DNA of 64,000 nucleotides. Origin: PGYR01 sp046290495. Lineage in GTDB: Bacteria; Bacteroidota; Ignavibacteria; Kapaibacteriales; UBA2268. Within the stretch, counting starts at the first letter, position 1. Each line of letters starts with the position of its first letter. Position numbers and translations under genes: made by a program. Below the pieces are notes generated by a model that had not been told where the DNA came from, did not search any database, and saw only the letters and a list, made by a program, of their open reading frames with translations. The stretch is from NCBI GenBank assembly GCA_046290495.1, contig JBKAGT010000005.1, forward strand, positions 1,426,001 through 1,490,000, given 5' to 3'. This document shows, in pieces, positions 25,086 to 35,200 of this stretch.

Positions 25086-26234
25086 ATGGCTAAGCACTAC
25101 GATATTATAATAAGTGGAGCTGGAATGGCAGGACTTAGTCTTGTTTACAGAGCTGTAAAGCAGGGTGTATGGTCAAACAAATCAATATTAATCATAGATA
25201 AGAGCGAAAAGCAAGAAAACGATAAGACTTGGTGTTTTTGGGATAGCGGTAAGTCTCCATTCGAAGAAGTGGTTTACCGACAGTGGGACAATATGCTTTT
25301 CTTCACTAATTCGGGTAGGAAGATAGAGCTTGACACCGAGCGTTATAAATACAAAATGATAAGAAGTATAGATTTTTATCAATATACTCTTTCCTATCTC
25401 AAATCACAATCGAACATCAGCTTTCTTTATTCAGAGATTGATCGATTTAAACAAGAAAATAACAAGGCAATTGTAAAAGCTGGAAATGATGAGTACTCAG
25501 CAGATTACATTTTCAACTCTGTGCTTGCCAAACCCAACCTAAGAGCTAGTGACACATACTTGCTACAACATTTCAAAGGAAAGTTTATTGAATCGGATGA
25601 GCTAAATCTAAACCCAAATCAGATTCACCTGATGGACTTCAGAACAAGCCAGAAGCATGGTTGTACATTTGTTTATTTATTGCCTACGAGTAAGAATAGC
25701 GCCTTAGTCGAGTACACTCTTTTTTCTGAAAAGTTACTTGACACTGAGGAATACGACATTAACTTAGATATTTATATCAATGAAATTTTGGGTATCAAAG
25801 ATTACAATACAAAAGAAGAGGAATTTGGTATTATACCGATGACCGACTATAAATTTGCTCGCAGAAATGGCAGAATATTCAATATAGGTACGGCAGGTGG
25901 TGACACTCGCGGCTCTACCGGATATACCTTCTACAACACACAACAAACGATAACAAACATAATAGACGACTACGAAAGAACTGGCTCACCACTGGGTGCA
26001 AAAGAACACATAGGCAGTAAAGATAGGTTATATGACAGCACTATGCTACAAGTACTAGCAGAAGGGAAATACAAAGGACATCAGATGTTCAGAGATATGT
26101 TCTACAATGTCCCAGCTCACATCATTTTCGACTTCCTTAATTCTGAGTCAACACTAAGCCAAGATATAAGGGTGATACGCAGTCTTTCCCCACTTCACTT
26201 TATTCGTCCTTTCGTTAGGGCGCTGATGAGGTAG
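25086..26234 (+). CDS. crtY: Lycopene cyclase (CrtY type)
   Basis: A 382-residue flavoprotein. The dinucleotide-binding motif ISGAGMAGLSLVYRA lies at 9-23; KTWCFWD, the later TFVYLLPTS...ALVEYTLFSE, and NIGTAGGDTRGSTGYTFYNT are diagnostic for lycopene beta-cyclases of Bacteroidota. The C-terminal HIIFDFLN and LSPLHFIRPFVRALM complete the family pattern. It closes the ends of lycopene to beta-ionone rings, giving beta-carotene. No crtB, crtI or crtZ is in the window. It may share a transcript with the LysE-type gene. Palindromic repeats start just past its stop. Confidence 0.9.
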   Translation: MAKHYDIIISGAGMAGLSLVYRAVKQGVWSNKSILIIDKSEKQENDKTWCFWDSGKSPFEEVVYRQWDNMLFFTNSGRKIELDTERYKYKMIRSIDFYQYTLSYLKSQSNISFLYSEIDRFKQENNKAIVKAGNDEYSADYIFNSVLAKPNLRASDTYLLQHFKGKFIESDELNLNPNQIHLMDFRTSQKHGCTFVYLLPTSKNSALVEYTLFSEKLLDTEEYDINLDIYINEILGIKDYNTKEEEFGIIPMTDYKFARRNGRIFNIGTAGGDTRGSTGYTFYNTQQTITNIIDDYERTGSPLGAKEHIGSKDRLYDSTMLQVLAEGKYKGHQMFRDMFYNVPAHIIFDFLNSESTLSQDIRVIRSLSPLHFIRPFVRALMR

Positions 26235-26257
26235 GGTTAATCAAATTTTAACCCTCA

Positions 26258-26462
26258 CTAGACTCTTTACCTCGGCTTCGCTCGGTACAGGCGCAAACGC
26301 CATTTCGTTACGCTCTGAGTGGCGTTACTTGTCTATCCAAAGGGTGAGCAACACCCGAAGGATCCAGGGAAAACAAAAGCTTTGCAGTGCCTAGACTCTT
26401 CGAATGCCAAGGCATCCTCTGAGTGACGTTGTTTTGAGTGACGTAGATAAGAGCTTTTGCCA
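26258..26462. repeat. Composite of dispersed palindromic repeats
   Basis: This 289-base gap (26235-26523) holds no gene. It contains CTAGACTCTTTACCTCGGCT at 26258, an inverted repeat AACGCCA/TGGCGTT (26296-26302 and 26320-26326), GGGTGAGCAACACCC (26342-26356), a second CTAGACTCTT (26391) with ATGCCAAGGCAT, and a direct repeat TGAGTGACGT at 26420 and 26435. The CTAGACTCTTTAC word recurs at 31192, so these are dispersed elements. Confidence 0.75.
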
Positions 26463-26463
26463 C

Positions 26464-26495
26464 AAAAAAAAAGCCAACCCACTTAAGGGTTGGCT
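26464..26495 (-). terminator. Rho-independent terminator of rpmG
   Basis: On the minus strand a perfect 9-bp stem (AGCCAACCC at 26472-26480 with GGGTTGGCT at 26487-26495), a 6-base loop and a long T-run. It lies about 30 bases past the rpmG stop. Confidence 0.88.
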
Positions 26496-26523
26496 TCAAT
26501 TTTCTTGCTAACTTTAGAGTTAA

Positions 26524-26703
26524 TTACTTTACTTCTTTGTGCAAAGTGTGACGACCTAAGAAAGGATTGTATTTCTTAATCTCTATTCTGTCAGGTGTGT
26601 TTTGCTTGTTTTTCATAGTAGAGTATCTAGAAGCTGGTTTACCTTCACCCTTTGCTTCAGTGCACTCTAGTATTATTTTTACTCTATGACCTTTTTTTGC
26701 CAT
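26524..26703 (-). CDS. rpmG: 50S ribosomal protein L33
   Basis: A 59-residue protein beginning MAKKGHRVKIILECTEAKGE and continuing with SRYSTMKNKQNTPDRIEIKK and YNPFLGRHTLHKEVK, the L33 pattern. This is a form without the zinc-binding CxxC pairs (one Cys at residue 14). It is located between the lycopene cyclase and the divergent antiporter operon, with its own promoter and terminator, hence monocistronic. L33 sits near the E site of the 50S subunit. Confidence 0.95.
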   Translation of the reverse strand: MAKKGHRVKIILECTEAKGEGKPASRYSTMKNKQNTPDRIEIKKYNPFLGRHTLHKEVK

Positions 26704-26736
26704 GATTAAACTCCATATTTGATTTCAATTTGACTA

Positions 26737-26767
26737 CAAAATTAAGAAGACTTTTCCACAATACAAA
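26737..26767 (-). promoter_or_regulatory. Bacteroidota-type promoter of rpmG
   Basis: On the minus strand TTTG (26764-26767), 19 bases, then TAATTTTG (26737-26744) fit the -33 TTTG and -7 TAnnTTTG consensus of the Bacteroidota primary sigma factor. The -7 box lies about 33 bases before the start codon. The same arrangement occurs before rplS. Confidence 0.65.
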
Positions 26768-26850
26768 AGAAAATATTTTGTCAATTGCTTTTTATTGGTA
26801 AAAAAAACTATTAAATTAGGTTATTAATATGAACAACATAAAGGTGGCAT

Positions 26851-28203
26851 TTGTTTGAGCCATATATAGCGATTATTGCAGCTTCTTTGATTATAGTTGC
26901 TTCTTACTTTTTCGACATTGCATCAAAAAAATTCAGAATCCCTTCAGTTCTATTCCTTATTTTCACTGGTATAGGTATCAGATATGGATTAGCATACTAT
27001 GACATTGTTGTCCCTGAAAGCTTTTTCAGCATACTTCAACTATTGGGTATAGTAGGTCTGATTATGATCGTGCTCGAAGCAGCCGTCGACCTTAAGATTT
27101 CGAAAGATAAAGCACCACTCATACGTTCATCCGTCGCATTGGCTTTGTTAGTGTTGGTCTTTACGGCATTCAGTATAGGTGGGGTTATATACTATATCTT
27201 AGGTAGCGAGCCATTTTTCAACTGTCTGGTCTATGCTATTCCGCTTAGTGTGGTCAGTAGTGCCGTACTTATTCCATCGGTGCACACACTCACCAAAAAG
27301 AAAAAAGAATTCCTTATTTACGAATCTACATTTTCCGACATTCTCGGTATCTTGTTCTTCAACTTCGTAGTACTGCAAGAAGGGAGTGTACTCTCTTGGT
27401 CTGGTATATCTATGATTGTAGCTACGGTATTGTTCTCAATATTTGTCAGCTATATACTAGTATTTGTATTCAGCAAGATTAAGACTCATGTAAAGCTATT
27501 TTTGATGATTGCTATACTTGCCCTGCTCTATGCTTTGGGCAAAAAGCTCCATCTATCTACACTACTAATGATATTCATTTTTGGTGTGGTGATGAACAAC
27601 GCCAAGCTATTTTACAAAGGTAAGCTTTCCAGCTTTATTAACTTTGACAATGTGAAATCTATCAGACGTGAATTCCACACTATAACGGCAGAAACGGCAT
27701 TCGTTATCCGTACCTTCTTCTTTATTGCATTTGGTATGAGTATCGACGTTATGCTACTTGCTGACCCAAGAGTATTGGTGATAGGATTCATAATATTAGT
27801 TTTGCTATATTTAGTGCGATTCATCAACTTCAAGGTCTTCTTGAAAACAGACGTATTCCCAGAGATTTTCCTAGCGCCTCGTGGTTTGATTACTATACTA
27901 CTATTCTTCTCAATACCTAAGGCGTTTGAGATACAAGATTTGAGCGAAGGGATATTATTCTTCGTGATTTTGGGGACTAGCTTGATAATGATGGCCGCCA
28001 TAATGTCCACCAAGGATTCGGAAGTGCAAACCACCACCCTGTTCGATGTCGGACTTGGTCAGGCATCAGACTACGAAATAGAATACGAGACTTTCTCAGA
28101 GTTCGACGATTTGCTCGACGATGTAAACAATATCAATGATGGCTCTGACAAAAAATTAAACGAAAATAATGATAATAATAATGAACCGAAAGGAGATAGT
28201 TAA
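26851..28203 (+). CDS. Cation:proton antiporter (CPA family)
   Basis: A 450-residue protein with about twelve membrane helices from residue 1 to about 385 and an acidic cytoplasmic tail (EIEYETFSEFDDLLDDVNNIN, then an Asn/Asp-rich end). Transport-site residues appear in the helical core (LIMIVLEAAVDLKISKD, YESTFSDILGILFFNF, FGMSIDVMLL). The start is a TTG at 26851 with AAGGTGG 7 bases upstream; no in-frame ATG is nearby. It expels or exchanges Na+ or K+ for protons. Its stop overlaps the M16 start by one base (TAATG), so the three genes 26851-31075 form one operon. Confidence 0.85.
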   Translation: MFEPYIAIIAASLIIVASYFFDIASKKFRIPSVLFLIFTGIGIRYGLAYYDIVVPESFFSILQLLGIVGLIMIVLEAAVDLKISKDKAPLIRSSVALALLVLVFTAFSIGGVIYYILGSEPFFNCLVYAIPLSVVSSAVLIPSVHTLTKKKKEFLIYESTFSDILGILFFNFVVLQEGSVLSWSGISMIVATVLFSIFVSYILVFVFSKIKTHVKLFLMIAILALLYALGKKLHLSTLLMIFIFGVVMNNAKLFYKGKLSSFINFDNVKSIRREFHTITAETAFVIRTFFFIAFGMSIDVMLLADPRVLVIGFIILVLLYLVRFINFKVFLKTDVFPEIFLAPRGLITILLFFSIPKAFEIQDLSEGILFFVILGTSLIMMAAIMSTKDSEVQTTTLFDVGLGQASDYEIEYETFSEFDDLLDDVNNINDGSDKKLNENNDNNNEPKGDS

Positions 28204-29540
28204 TGATAAGAAATATCATTCTACTGGCACTCGGACTGTTTGCTATGAGTAGTGCAGTTTTGGTGTCGCAAGACAATGAGAACGTTTTCCCTTATGACTA
28301 TGAGGTCAACACATTGGAAAACGGACTAAAAATAATAACAATACCGATGCCGTCGAATGGCATTGTTTCTTACTACACATTGGTAAGAACTGGTGCAAGA
28401 GATGAGTATGAGCAAGGTAAAACTGGCTTCGCACACTTTTTCGAACACATGATGTTCCGAGGTACTAAGAAGTACCCTGGCTCAGTTTACGACAGCTTGA
28501 TAATATCTATCGGTGCTGATGGAAATGCTTACACTACTGATGATTACACTGCTTACCACCTTAGCTTGTCCAAAGAAGATTTGGACTTAGTGATGGAGCT
28601 GGAAAGTGATCGATTCCAAAACTTGAGCTATCCGGAAGCAGACTTCAAAACGGAAGCGGGTGCTGTTTACGGTGAGTACAGAAAGAATATTACTAACCCT
28701 ATTAGCGTACTTTGGGAAAAACTGAAGTATACAGCTTATGACAAGCATACTTATAAGCACTCGACTATTGGCTTTGTTGAAGATATTAAAGCAATGCCGA
28801 CTTTGTACGAATATAGTATGGAATTTTACAGCAATTACTACCGCCCAGAAAACAGTATACTCATGGTAGCTGGTGATATTTCTACTGATGAAATATTAGA
28901 AAAAGCTAAGAAATATTACGGCAGCTGGGAAAAAGGATACACTGCTCCGAAAGTAGAACAAGAACCAGAGCAAACTGCTCCGAGAAGCGCGGAAGTAAAA
29001 TATGATGGCAAGACTAATCCAATCGTGGGCATTGGCTACAAGGCAGAAGCATTCGATGCTACTGACAAATCGGTAATTGCTCGCGAGCTGATTGGAGATT
29101 TAGCATTTGGCTCTAATAGTGATTTATACAAAAAGCTATACTTGAAAGAGCAAAAGGTGCAGTATATTTCACCTTATTTCCCTCAGAACAGAGACCCTTT
29201 CATGTCAATAATTTACACTATGGTCAACGACCCAAGTGATATTGATTATGTTAAGGAAGAAGTACAGAAATCTGTAGAATGGTACCAAAACAATTTGGTT
29301 GATAAAAAGAAATTGGAAGATTTGAAGAAAAGACAAAAATATGCTTTCTTGATGAGCTTAGATACCCCTGCAAATGTTACAGGAAACTTAGCGAGAATAG
29401 TTGCTATAACTGGCGGTATGGATGCTGTGGAGCAATACTTCCAGACTTTGGCTTCTATCACTCCTGAAGACATACAAGAAGAGGCGAAAACAATGACAGA
29501 AGACAAGAGAACGATAATAGAATTACAGGGGGCTAAATAA
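28203..29540 (+). CDS. M16 family zinc metallopeptidase, catalytic subunit
   Basis: A 445-residue insulinase-like peptidase with a Sec signal. The inverted zinc motif HFFEH lies at 78-82 (TGFAHFFEHMMFRG), and a third ligand Glu follows in EAGAVYGEYRKN. The typical middle segments FYSNYYRPENSILMVAGDI and a C-terminal half-domain are present. It overlaps the next gene by one base (TAATG); that gene encodes a homologue without the zinc motif. Such pairs work as heterodimers with one active subunit. The likely location is the periplasm, degrading peptides there. Confidence 0.92.
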   Translation: MIRNIILLALGLFAMSSAVLVSQDNENVFPYDYEVNTLENGLKIITIPMPSNGIVSYYTLVRTGARDEYEQGKTGFAHFFEHMMFRGTKKYPGSVYDSLIISIGADGNAYTTDDYTAYHLSLSKEDLDLVMELESDRFQNLSYPEADFKTEAGAVYGEYRKNITNPISVLWEKLKYTAYDKHTYKHSTIGFVEDIKAMPTLYEYSMEFYSNYYRPENSILMVAGDISTDEILEKAKKYYGSWEKGYTAPKVEQEPEQTAPRSAEVKYDGKTNPIVGIGYKAEAFDATDKSVIARELIGDLAFGSNSDLYKKLYLKEQKVQYISPYFPQNRDPFMSIIYTMVNDPSDIDYVKEEVQKSVEWYQNNLVDKKKLEDLKKRQKYAFLMSLDTPANVTGNLARIVAITGGMDAVEQYFQTLASITPEDIQEEAKTMTEDKRTIIELQGAK

Positions 29541-31075
29541 TGAGAAATTTCAAGACTATCAATATACTAGCACTCACTATTCTATTGGCTCTAACCGCTA
29601 CATCTTGTAGAAATAGCGATAAAGCAGATGATGAAATGAACACTAACAAAGTATTATTGCAAATAGATAATGACCCGATAGTAGCTTACAATATTTGGTT
29701 CAAAGTTGGCTCTGTTAATGACCCAGAAGGTAAAGAAGGATTGACTTATCTGACTGCTGAAATGATGGCAGATGCCTCGACTAAGAGCAATGACTACTCT
29801 GCTATATTGGAAAAAATGTACCCAATGGCAACTGGCTACGGAGCTAAAGTTGACAAGGAGATGACGACATTCAGAGGTAGAACTCACAAAGACAACTTAG
29901 ATGAATATAACAAGCTGTTTATGGATGCTATACTGAACCCAGCATTCAAAGAAGAGGACTTCAACAGAATAAAGAATAATACTTTGAACTATATCAAGAA
30001 TGTTCTCAGATACTCAAGTGACGAAGAGCTTGGTAAATTCGCATTATACAACTATGTATTCGAAGGTACGCCATACGAACACCTTATGGTAGGTAGCGTA
30101 GAGGGAATAGAAAATATCACATTGGAAGATGTAAAGCAACACCATAAGAACTACTTTAATGCTAATAATTACACTATTGGTTTAGGTGGCGGTTACCCAA
30201 GTGAACTGGTTGACAATATAGACGCAGAGCTTAACAAGCTACAAGATACAGCTATCAATACTATGGTAGATGTAACACCAAAACCAATCAACGGACTAGA
30301 AGTACTATTAGTAGAGAAGGAAAACAACTCAACCGCTATTAGTTTTGGGTTCCCAATTGATGTTCGCCGTGGCGATGACGACTTCTTTGCATTGGCTCTG
30401 TTCAGCTCTTGGTTGGGTGAGCACAGAAACCAGTCAAGTCATTTGTTCCAGGTTATTCGTGGTGCACGTGGGCTAAACTATGGTGACTATGCTTACATAG
30501 AGAGATTCCTAAATGGTGGTAGGTTGAACAAACCAGACCCGAATAACGCAAGAAACAATCCACTATTCGAGGTATGGATAAGACCTGTTCAGCACATTCA
30601 CAGACACTTTGCACTTCGTGCAGCTATGCGTGAGTTGCAGAAAGTAGTTGACAATGGAATGACAAAAGAGCAGTTCGAAACAACTAAGAACTTCTTGAAC
30701 AAATACTCTATCCACTGGGCGGCTACTACATCTGAGAGATTGGGCTACCAAGTAGATTCGGAGTTCTATGGGATAGAAGACGGTGGTAACTATATCAATC
30801 ATTTCCGTGAGAAAATCAGAAACTTGACTTTGGAGCAGGTAAACAATGCAATCAAAAAACACATACAGTACAACAATGTGAAGATAGCAATGATTACTTC
30901 GGATGCAGAGAAGTTCAAATCGGACTTAGTGAGCAATGCTGACAGCCCGATAGAGTACAACTCACCGAAACCAGATGAGGTATTGGAAGAAGATAAAGAA
31001 ATATCTACTTACAAATTAGATATAAAAGAAGAGAACATAACGATAGTACCAGTGGACGAGATGTTCCAGAAGTAA
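29540..31075 (+). CDS. M16 family peptidase homologue, non-catalytic subunit (lipoprotein)
   Basis: A 511-residue M16 fold protein. The leader LTILLALTATSC has a lipobox cysteine at 23. Where the catalytic partner has HFFEH, this protein reads GLTYLTAEMMAD, so zinc binding is lost. The M16 C-terminal domain keeps a substrate-cradle pattern (VIRGARGLNYGDYAYIERFLN). The pairing with the gene just upstream (one-base overlap) fits the M16B heterodimer type, with this subunit tethering the complex to the membrane. A terminator follows the stop. Confidence 0.88.
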   Translation: MRNFKTINILALTILLALTATSCRNSDKADDEMNTNKVLLQIDNDPIVAYNIWFKVGSVNDPEGKEGLTYLTAEMMADASTKSNDYSAILEKMYPMATGYGAKVDKEMTTFRGRTHKDNLDEYNKLFMDAILNPAFKEEDFNRIKNNTLNYIKNVLRYSSDEELGKFALYNYVFEGTPYEHLMVGSVEGIENITLEDVKQHHKNYFNANNYTIGLGGGYPSELVDNIDAELNKLQDTAINTMVDVTPKPINGLEVLLVEKENNSTAISFGFPIDVRRGDDDFFALALFSSWLGEHRNQSSHLFQVIRGARGLNYGDYAYIERFLNGGRLNKPDPNNARNNPLFEVWIRPVQHIHRHFALRAAMRELQKVVDNGMTKEQFETTKNFLNKYSIHWAATTSERLGYQVDSEFYGIEDGGNYINHFREKIRNLTLEQVNNAIKKHIQYNNVKIAMITSDAEKFKSDLVSNADSPIEYNSPKPDEVLEEDKEISTYKLDIKEENITIVPVDEMFQK

Positions 31076-31102
31076 TATCATAGTTACAAAATAGATTTTA
31101 CA

Positions 31103-31131
31103 AGCCCGACCGATTGGTTGGGCTTTTTTTG
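31103..31131 (+). terminator. Rho-independent terminator of the antiporter-M16 operon
   Basis: A 9-bp stem (AGCCCGACC at 31103-31111 with GGTTGGGCT at 31116-31124, one G-U pair), 4-base loop and a T-run to 31131. Confidence 0.85.
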
Positions 31132-31155
31132 TGGGGTCTGCATCTAAACTCAACA

Positions 31156-31313
31156 ATGGGTTGCAACCCATTTTTACTATGCTTTATTTGTCTAGACTCT
31201 TTACTTCGACAGGCTCTGCACAAGCGGATGCTATGGCATTCTTTCATGTTATGAATATGGTATTCCCCTCCAGTGAAGGGGTGGCAACGCATTAGCGTTG
31301 ACGGGGTGGTGTT
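31156..31313. repeat. Cluster of three palindromic repeat elements in a gene-free gap
   Basis: The 413 bases between 31076 and 31488 hold no gene. First is a perfect palindrome ATGGGTTGCAACCCAT (31156-31171). Second is CTAGACTCTTTACTTCGACA (31192) running to GGATGCTATGGCATTC, related to the elements after crtY. Third is TTCCCCTCCAGTGAAGGGGT with hairpin CAACGC/GCGTTG and ACGGGGTGG (31263-31313), resembling the cassette-block repeats at 13.7-16.1 kb (same CCCCTC start and CGGGGTG end, different middle). From 31314 to 31488 I see nothing. Confidence 0.75.
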
Positions 31314-31488
31314 AAGTCCCTATTATAATTATGCATAAACACTTAGTAAATTGAGACATGGATTCTTCAAAATTACTTGGTAATTTTTCAGAATGACACT
31401 CGCACTATTATTTTAGTAAAGTAAGGTAATTCTAAAGCTTTGGAGAGTTGGGATTTTATTGAAGGAATTTAGCTGTATCATTTATTTT

Positions 31489-32031
31489 CTATTGCTTTGC
31501 TTTTTTTAAGCTATTATATATCCGTGCATCATCTCTTTTAACTAACGATGGGAACCATTCAATTAACATGTAATCTAATTCATAGTCTAGAAGAGAAGTA
31601 AGGAAAAAGTCCTCTCTATTTTTAAGTCTAATACGAACATAGTAAAATGCATCTATCATCATAAATAAACGCTTAGGGCCTCTTTCTTTTGAAGGAGAAT
31701 TATATATTCTAATTTGATCAATGTCTTCTACATTGATACATCTGGTTTCATTCTTACTCTTTAATATGATTTTCTTTTCATAAATTATCACTTCTAAATC
31801 TTTATTTTCATTATAATAATCAATAAATAAAGATAGGCTACTCATATAGTCTAAGAATAAAAATAATCCCAATACTGGAATAATCATTAAATCAGTCAAC
31901 ACAGGAAGTATAATTACAGCTATCAGATGTTTAATTAAATTATCTTTGTACTGATTAAAAATAGATTTACCACTAACTTTTAATCTATATATTTCATCTT
32001 CCAAAGTAAAACCGCCCTGACTAAGATTCAT
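31489..32031 (-). CDS. Hypothetical membrane protein with PH-like tail
   Basis: A 180-residue protein. After a short polar N-terminus there are two membrane helices (about 33-52 and 54-70), then a beta-rich cytoplasmic part (VIIYEKKIILKSKNETRCIN, IDQIRIYNSPSKERG, YYVRIRLKNREDFFLTSLL). This resembles small YdbT/PH-like membrane proteins. It begins at an ATG and is alone on its strand in this stretch. Function unknown; AT-rich codon use is somewhat like the cassette block. Confidence 0.6.
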   Translation of the reverse strand: MNLSQGGFTLEDEIYRLKVSGKSIFNQYKDNLIKHLIAVIILPVLTDLMIIPVLGLFLFLDYMSSLSLFIDYYNENKDLEVIIYEKKIILKSKNETRCINVEDIDQIRIYNSPSKERGPKRLFMMIDAFYYVRIRLKNREDFFLTSLLDYELDYMLIEWFPSLVKRDDARIYNSLKKAKQ

Positions 32032-32238
32032 TTAATATGGTGTGAAAAAAGCTCGTTTACAAAGATACTATTATTTCAAAATTAAGTGTAATTGATGGCT
32101 ACGGCTCAAGCTTCATTGTAAAATCGGTGAATTTTGCGTATTATGTAGGGATAAGAAAATAGAATTATTTTTTTATTAAAAATTGAGACATTTTTGATGT
32201 TCGATTGTCTATATAATATAACATAAAATAAATTTACA

Positions 32239-35200
32239 ATGACAATACAAAAAGTAATCCTCTCACTCCTACTCTTGCCAATATTAGCAAGTGCCCAATC
32301 ATTCAATGTCTTCGACATAGACACTAGCGAATACCCAATAATGAAAGCCAAGTTTTATTCGATTGATGAAAAAGGCGACCAAATACTAGACCACACAACT
32401 TCGGATTTTGAAATAACAGAAAATGGCAATCCTGCTGAGGTGCTTAGTGTTAGTTGTCCTGTGCCACTCCCAGTACCAATTAGTGTGGGTATAATAGTTG
32501 ATACTTATAGTAAAATCAATTTGGCCAGACATGGAGCCGAAAGATTTGTAAACTTCCTTAATATGCCTCAAAACGAATTGGCTATCACATATATGAATAA
32601 AAGACCATTATTATTTCAGGATTTTACAAGGGATAAACAAAAAGCGAGAAGCAGCTCAAAACAAATACCACTTGCTCCAGGTGGGACAAGTGTTTCAGAA
32701 ATGTTTTTTGATGAATATGCTGGAGGAATAGAACTAATAAAAAACAGAGAAGCTCAGAATAGAGTCTTAATATTCGTTAGCGACTTACATTGTCCAAATC
32801 TTAGTATTGATGAGCAAGAATTAATCCAGCAAGCTAAGGATAATAATATTAGAATATATACAGTACTACTTAATACATCAGACTACACTGGCTTATTTAC
32901 TAGAATATCTGATAATACGAATGGAGTAGTTTTTGAAAATGTAAGTGATAGTTCAGAGATAGAAGATATATTTAAAGGAATAGTTTTCAGAGAACAAAAT
33001 GATCCTTGTGAGATTGTATGGAAAGGAAAGAAAACTTGTTCGAAACAATTTAATATAACAATTACTAATAAATCAATTTTCATGGAAAAAATATTTGTTC
33101 ACCAAATTTCAGATCATCAACGAATTAAAATTAAAGCAATCCCATATTTTATAAACTTTGGTAGTATTCCAAATAACGAGACGAAAGATACTATAATTAA
33201 AATAGTCGCTTTAAATAGTGATGTAAAAATAGATGGAATTATATTTGAAGCAAACAGTGATTACTTTGAAGTTTTAAATTCAATGCCGATTAATCTACCT
33301 AATGGTGATAGTATAGAATTAAGTATAAGATATAATCCAATTGATACTTCTAGAAAATATTCTAAGTTAACTTTGACTACAGATTATTGTGATTTTAATT
33401 TAGGTCTTGTTGGAGGCAGTCGTAGTGGAACTTTATTTAACAGAACTTTAAATTTAACACATCCAAATGGTGGTGAAACCTTTGTTGCAGGTACTGATAC
33501 TAATATAACTTGGAAAGGTATTACAAAAAACGATAAAGTAGAATTAAATTTTAGTATTGATAATGGTATAAGTTGGGTACAAATTAGTGATTCAGCATCA
33601 GATTTTATATATAAATGGATAGTTCCGAAAGTTAAATCGGATAGTTGTTTAATAACTATAAACCAAAATCTTGAATCTGATAGCTGGATTAAACTCTATG
33701 GAGGAAGTAAAATAGATGTTGCAGAGTCAATAGTTCAAACTAATGATTTAGGTTATTCACTTATTGGTTATACAGGGTCTAATGATTTTGATATTATCAA
33801 TAAAGAATCCTCATTGAATGAAGACATACTGTTGTTAAAACTATATAACGATGGTTCAATTGAATGGCAAAAAACTTATGGAGATGACTATCAAGACAGA
33901 GGGAATTCAATATTGCAGACAGAAGATGAAGGATTTCTATTAACTGGTTATAAAACTAATAAAGTTGGGATTATTGAATCAGATATCAATGGTTGGGTGT
34001 TAAAATTAGATTCTGAGGGGGAAATTGAATGGACTAAAGAATATGGAGGTTCTGATGAGGATTATTTGACCAGAGCTATTGAAACATTGGATGGGTCATA
34101 TTTACTTGGTGGTGAGTCAAAATCAGATGATGGTGATCTTTCATCAAATGTTGATGACAGAGACTCTTGGTTAATAAAGATAAATAAAAATGGAGATATA
34201 ATATGGTCAAAATCTTATGGTAAACAGCAATATGATGGCATTAGAACTTTAATTAATACATTTGATGGAGGATATATCATAAGCATTAATATGTTCTCTG
34301 AAGATTATGACATTGATGGATTTTATGGTAATGATGATGCTTTGGTTATAAAAATTGATTCATATGGAGAGATTGAATGGTCGAAAATTTATGGGGGAAC
34401 ATCTAAAGATTATTTAAATAGTATAATATTAACTGAAGATAATTATTACATTTTAGCAGGGTATAGTACTTCAATTAATGGACTTGTAAATGGTAAATCA
34501 GAAGGCAATGGCTGGTTACTTAAAATAAACCATAACGGAGATGTAATATGGTCCAAAACTTATGATATTTCTATTTCTGGTGTATTTGAACAGGAATCTG
34601 GAGAGTTAATTATAGTTGGAAAAAATACTATGGAGCTTAACAACTATTATATATATAATTTAAATTCTAACGGAGATTTAATTTCTAAATATAAATCTTT
34701 TAATGGGGGGACAGACAGAGATTATTTATATAGTCCTATTGAAACTTCAAACAACAATTATGTTTTATGTGGCTTCACTGCAACAGATGATTTTGGCAAT
34801 CCCATAGCTTCTAATAGATATAATGTTTTAATCGTCAAAGCACCTGGTCCTTCCCAACCCCTCCAATCCGACACATCAGACGCTGTGTTCTCAATCATAA
34901 TGCCTGAGCCAGTTATTCAGAATAATGATATAGATATGGGTGAGATGATAGTTGGTAATACAAAAGATACTATTGTATCATCGGTTATTTGTAACATAGG
35001 TGATGCACCGCTGCATGTTCTTGGTGTTGATATAACTGGTGGTGATGATATTGATTTTCTTATTCCTCGTGGTGCGGGTGATTTCTATCTCGAAAAAGAT
35101 GAATGCCAAGATATGATGTTTGAGTTTACTCCATCTGCTCTTGGCAACCGAACTGCAGTAGCAACAATAAGGACAACTATAGGCGATTTTACTGATACAA

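Noticed and set aside
26308..26499. 63-residue minus-strand frame
   Set aside because: It falls in the palindromic repeat region and the rpmG terminator.
31098..31292. 64-residue minus-strand frame
   Set aside because: It covers a terminator and dispersed repeats only.
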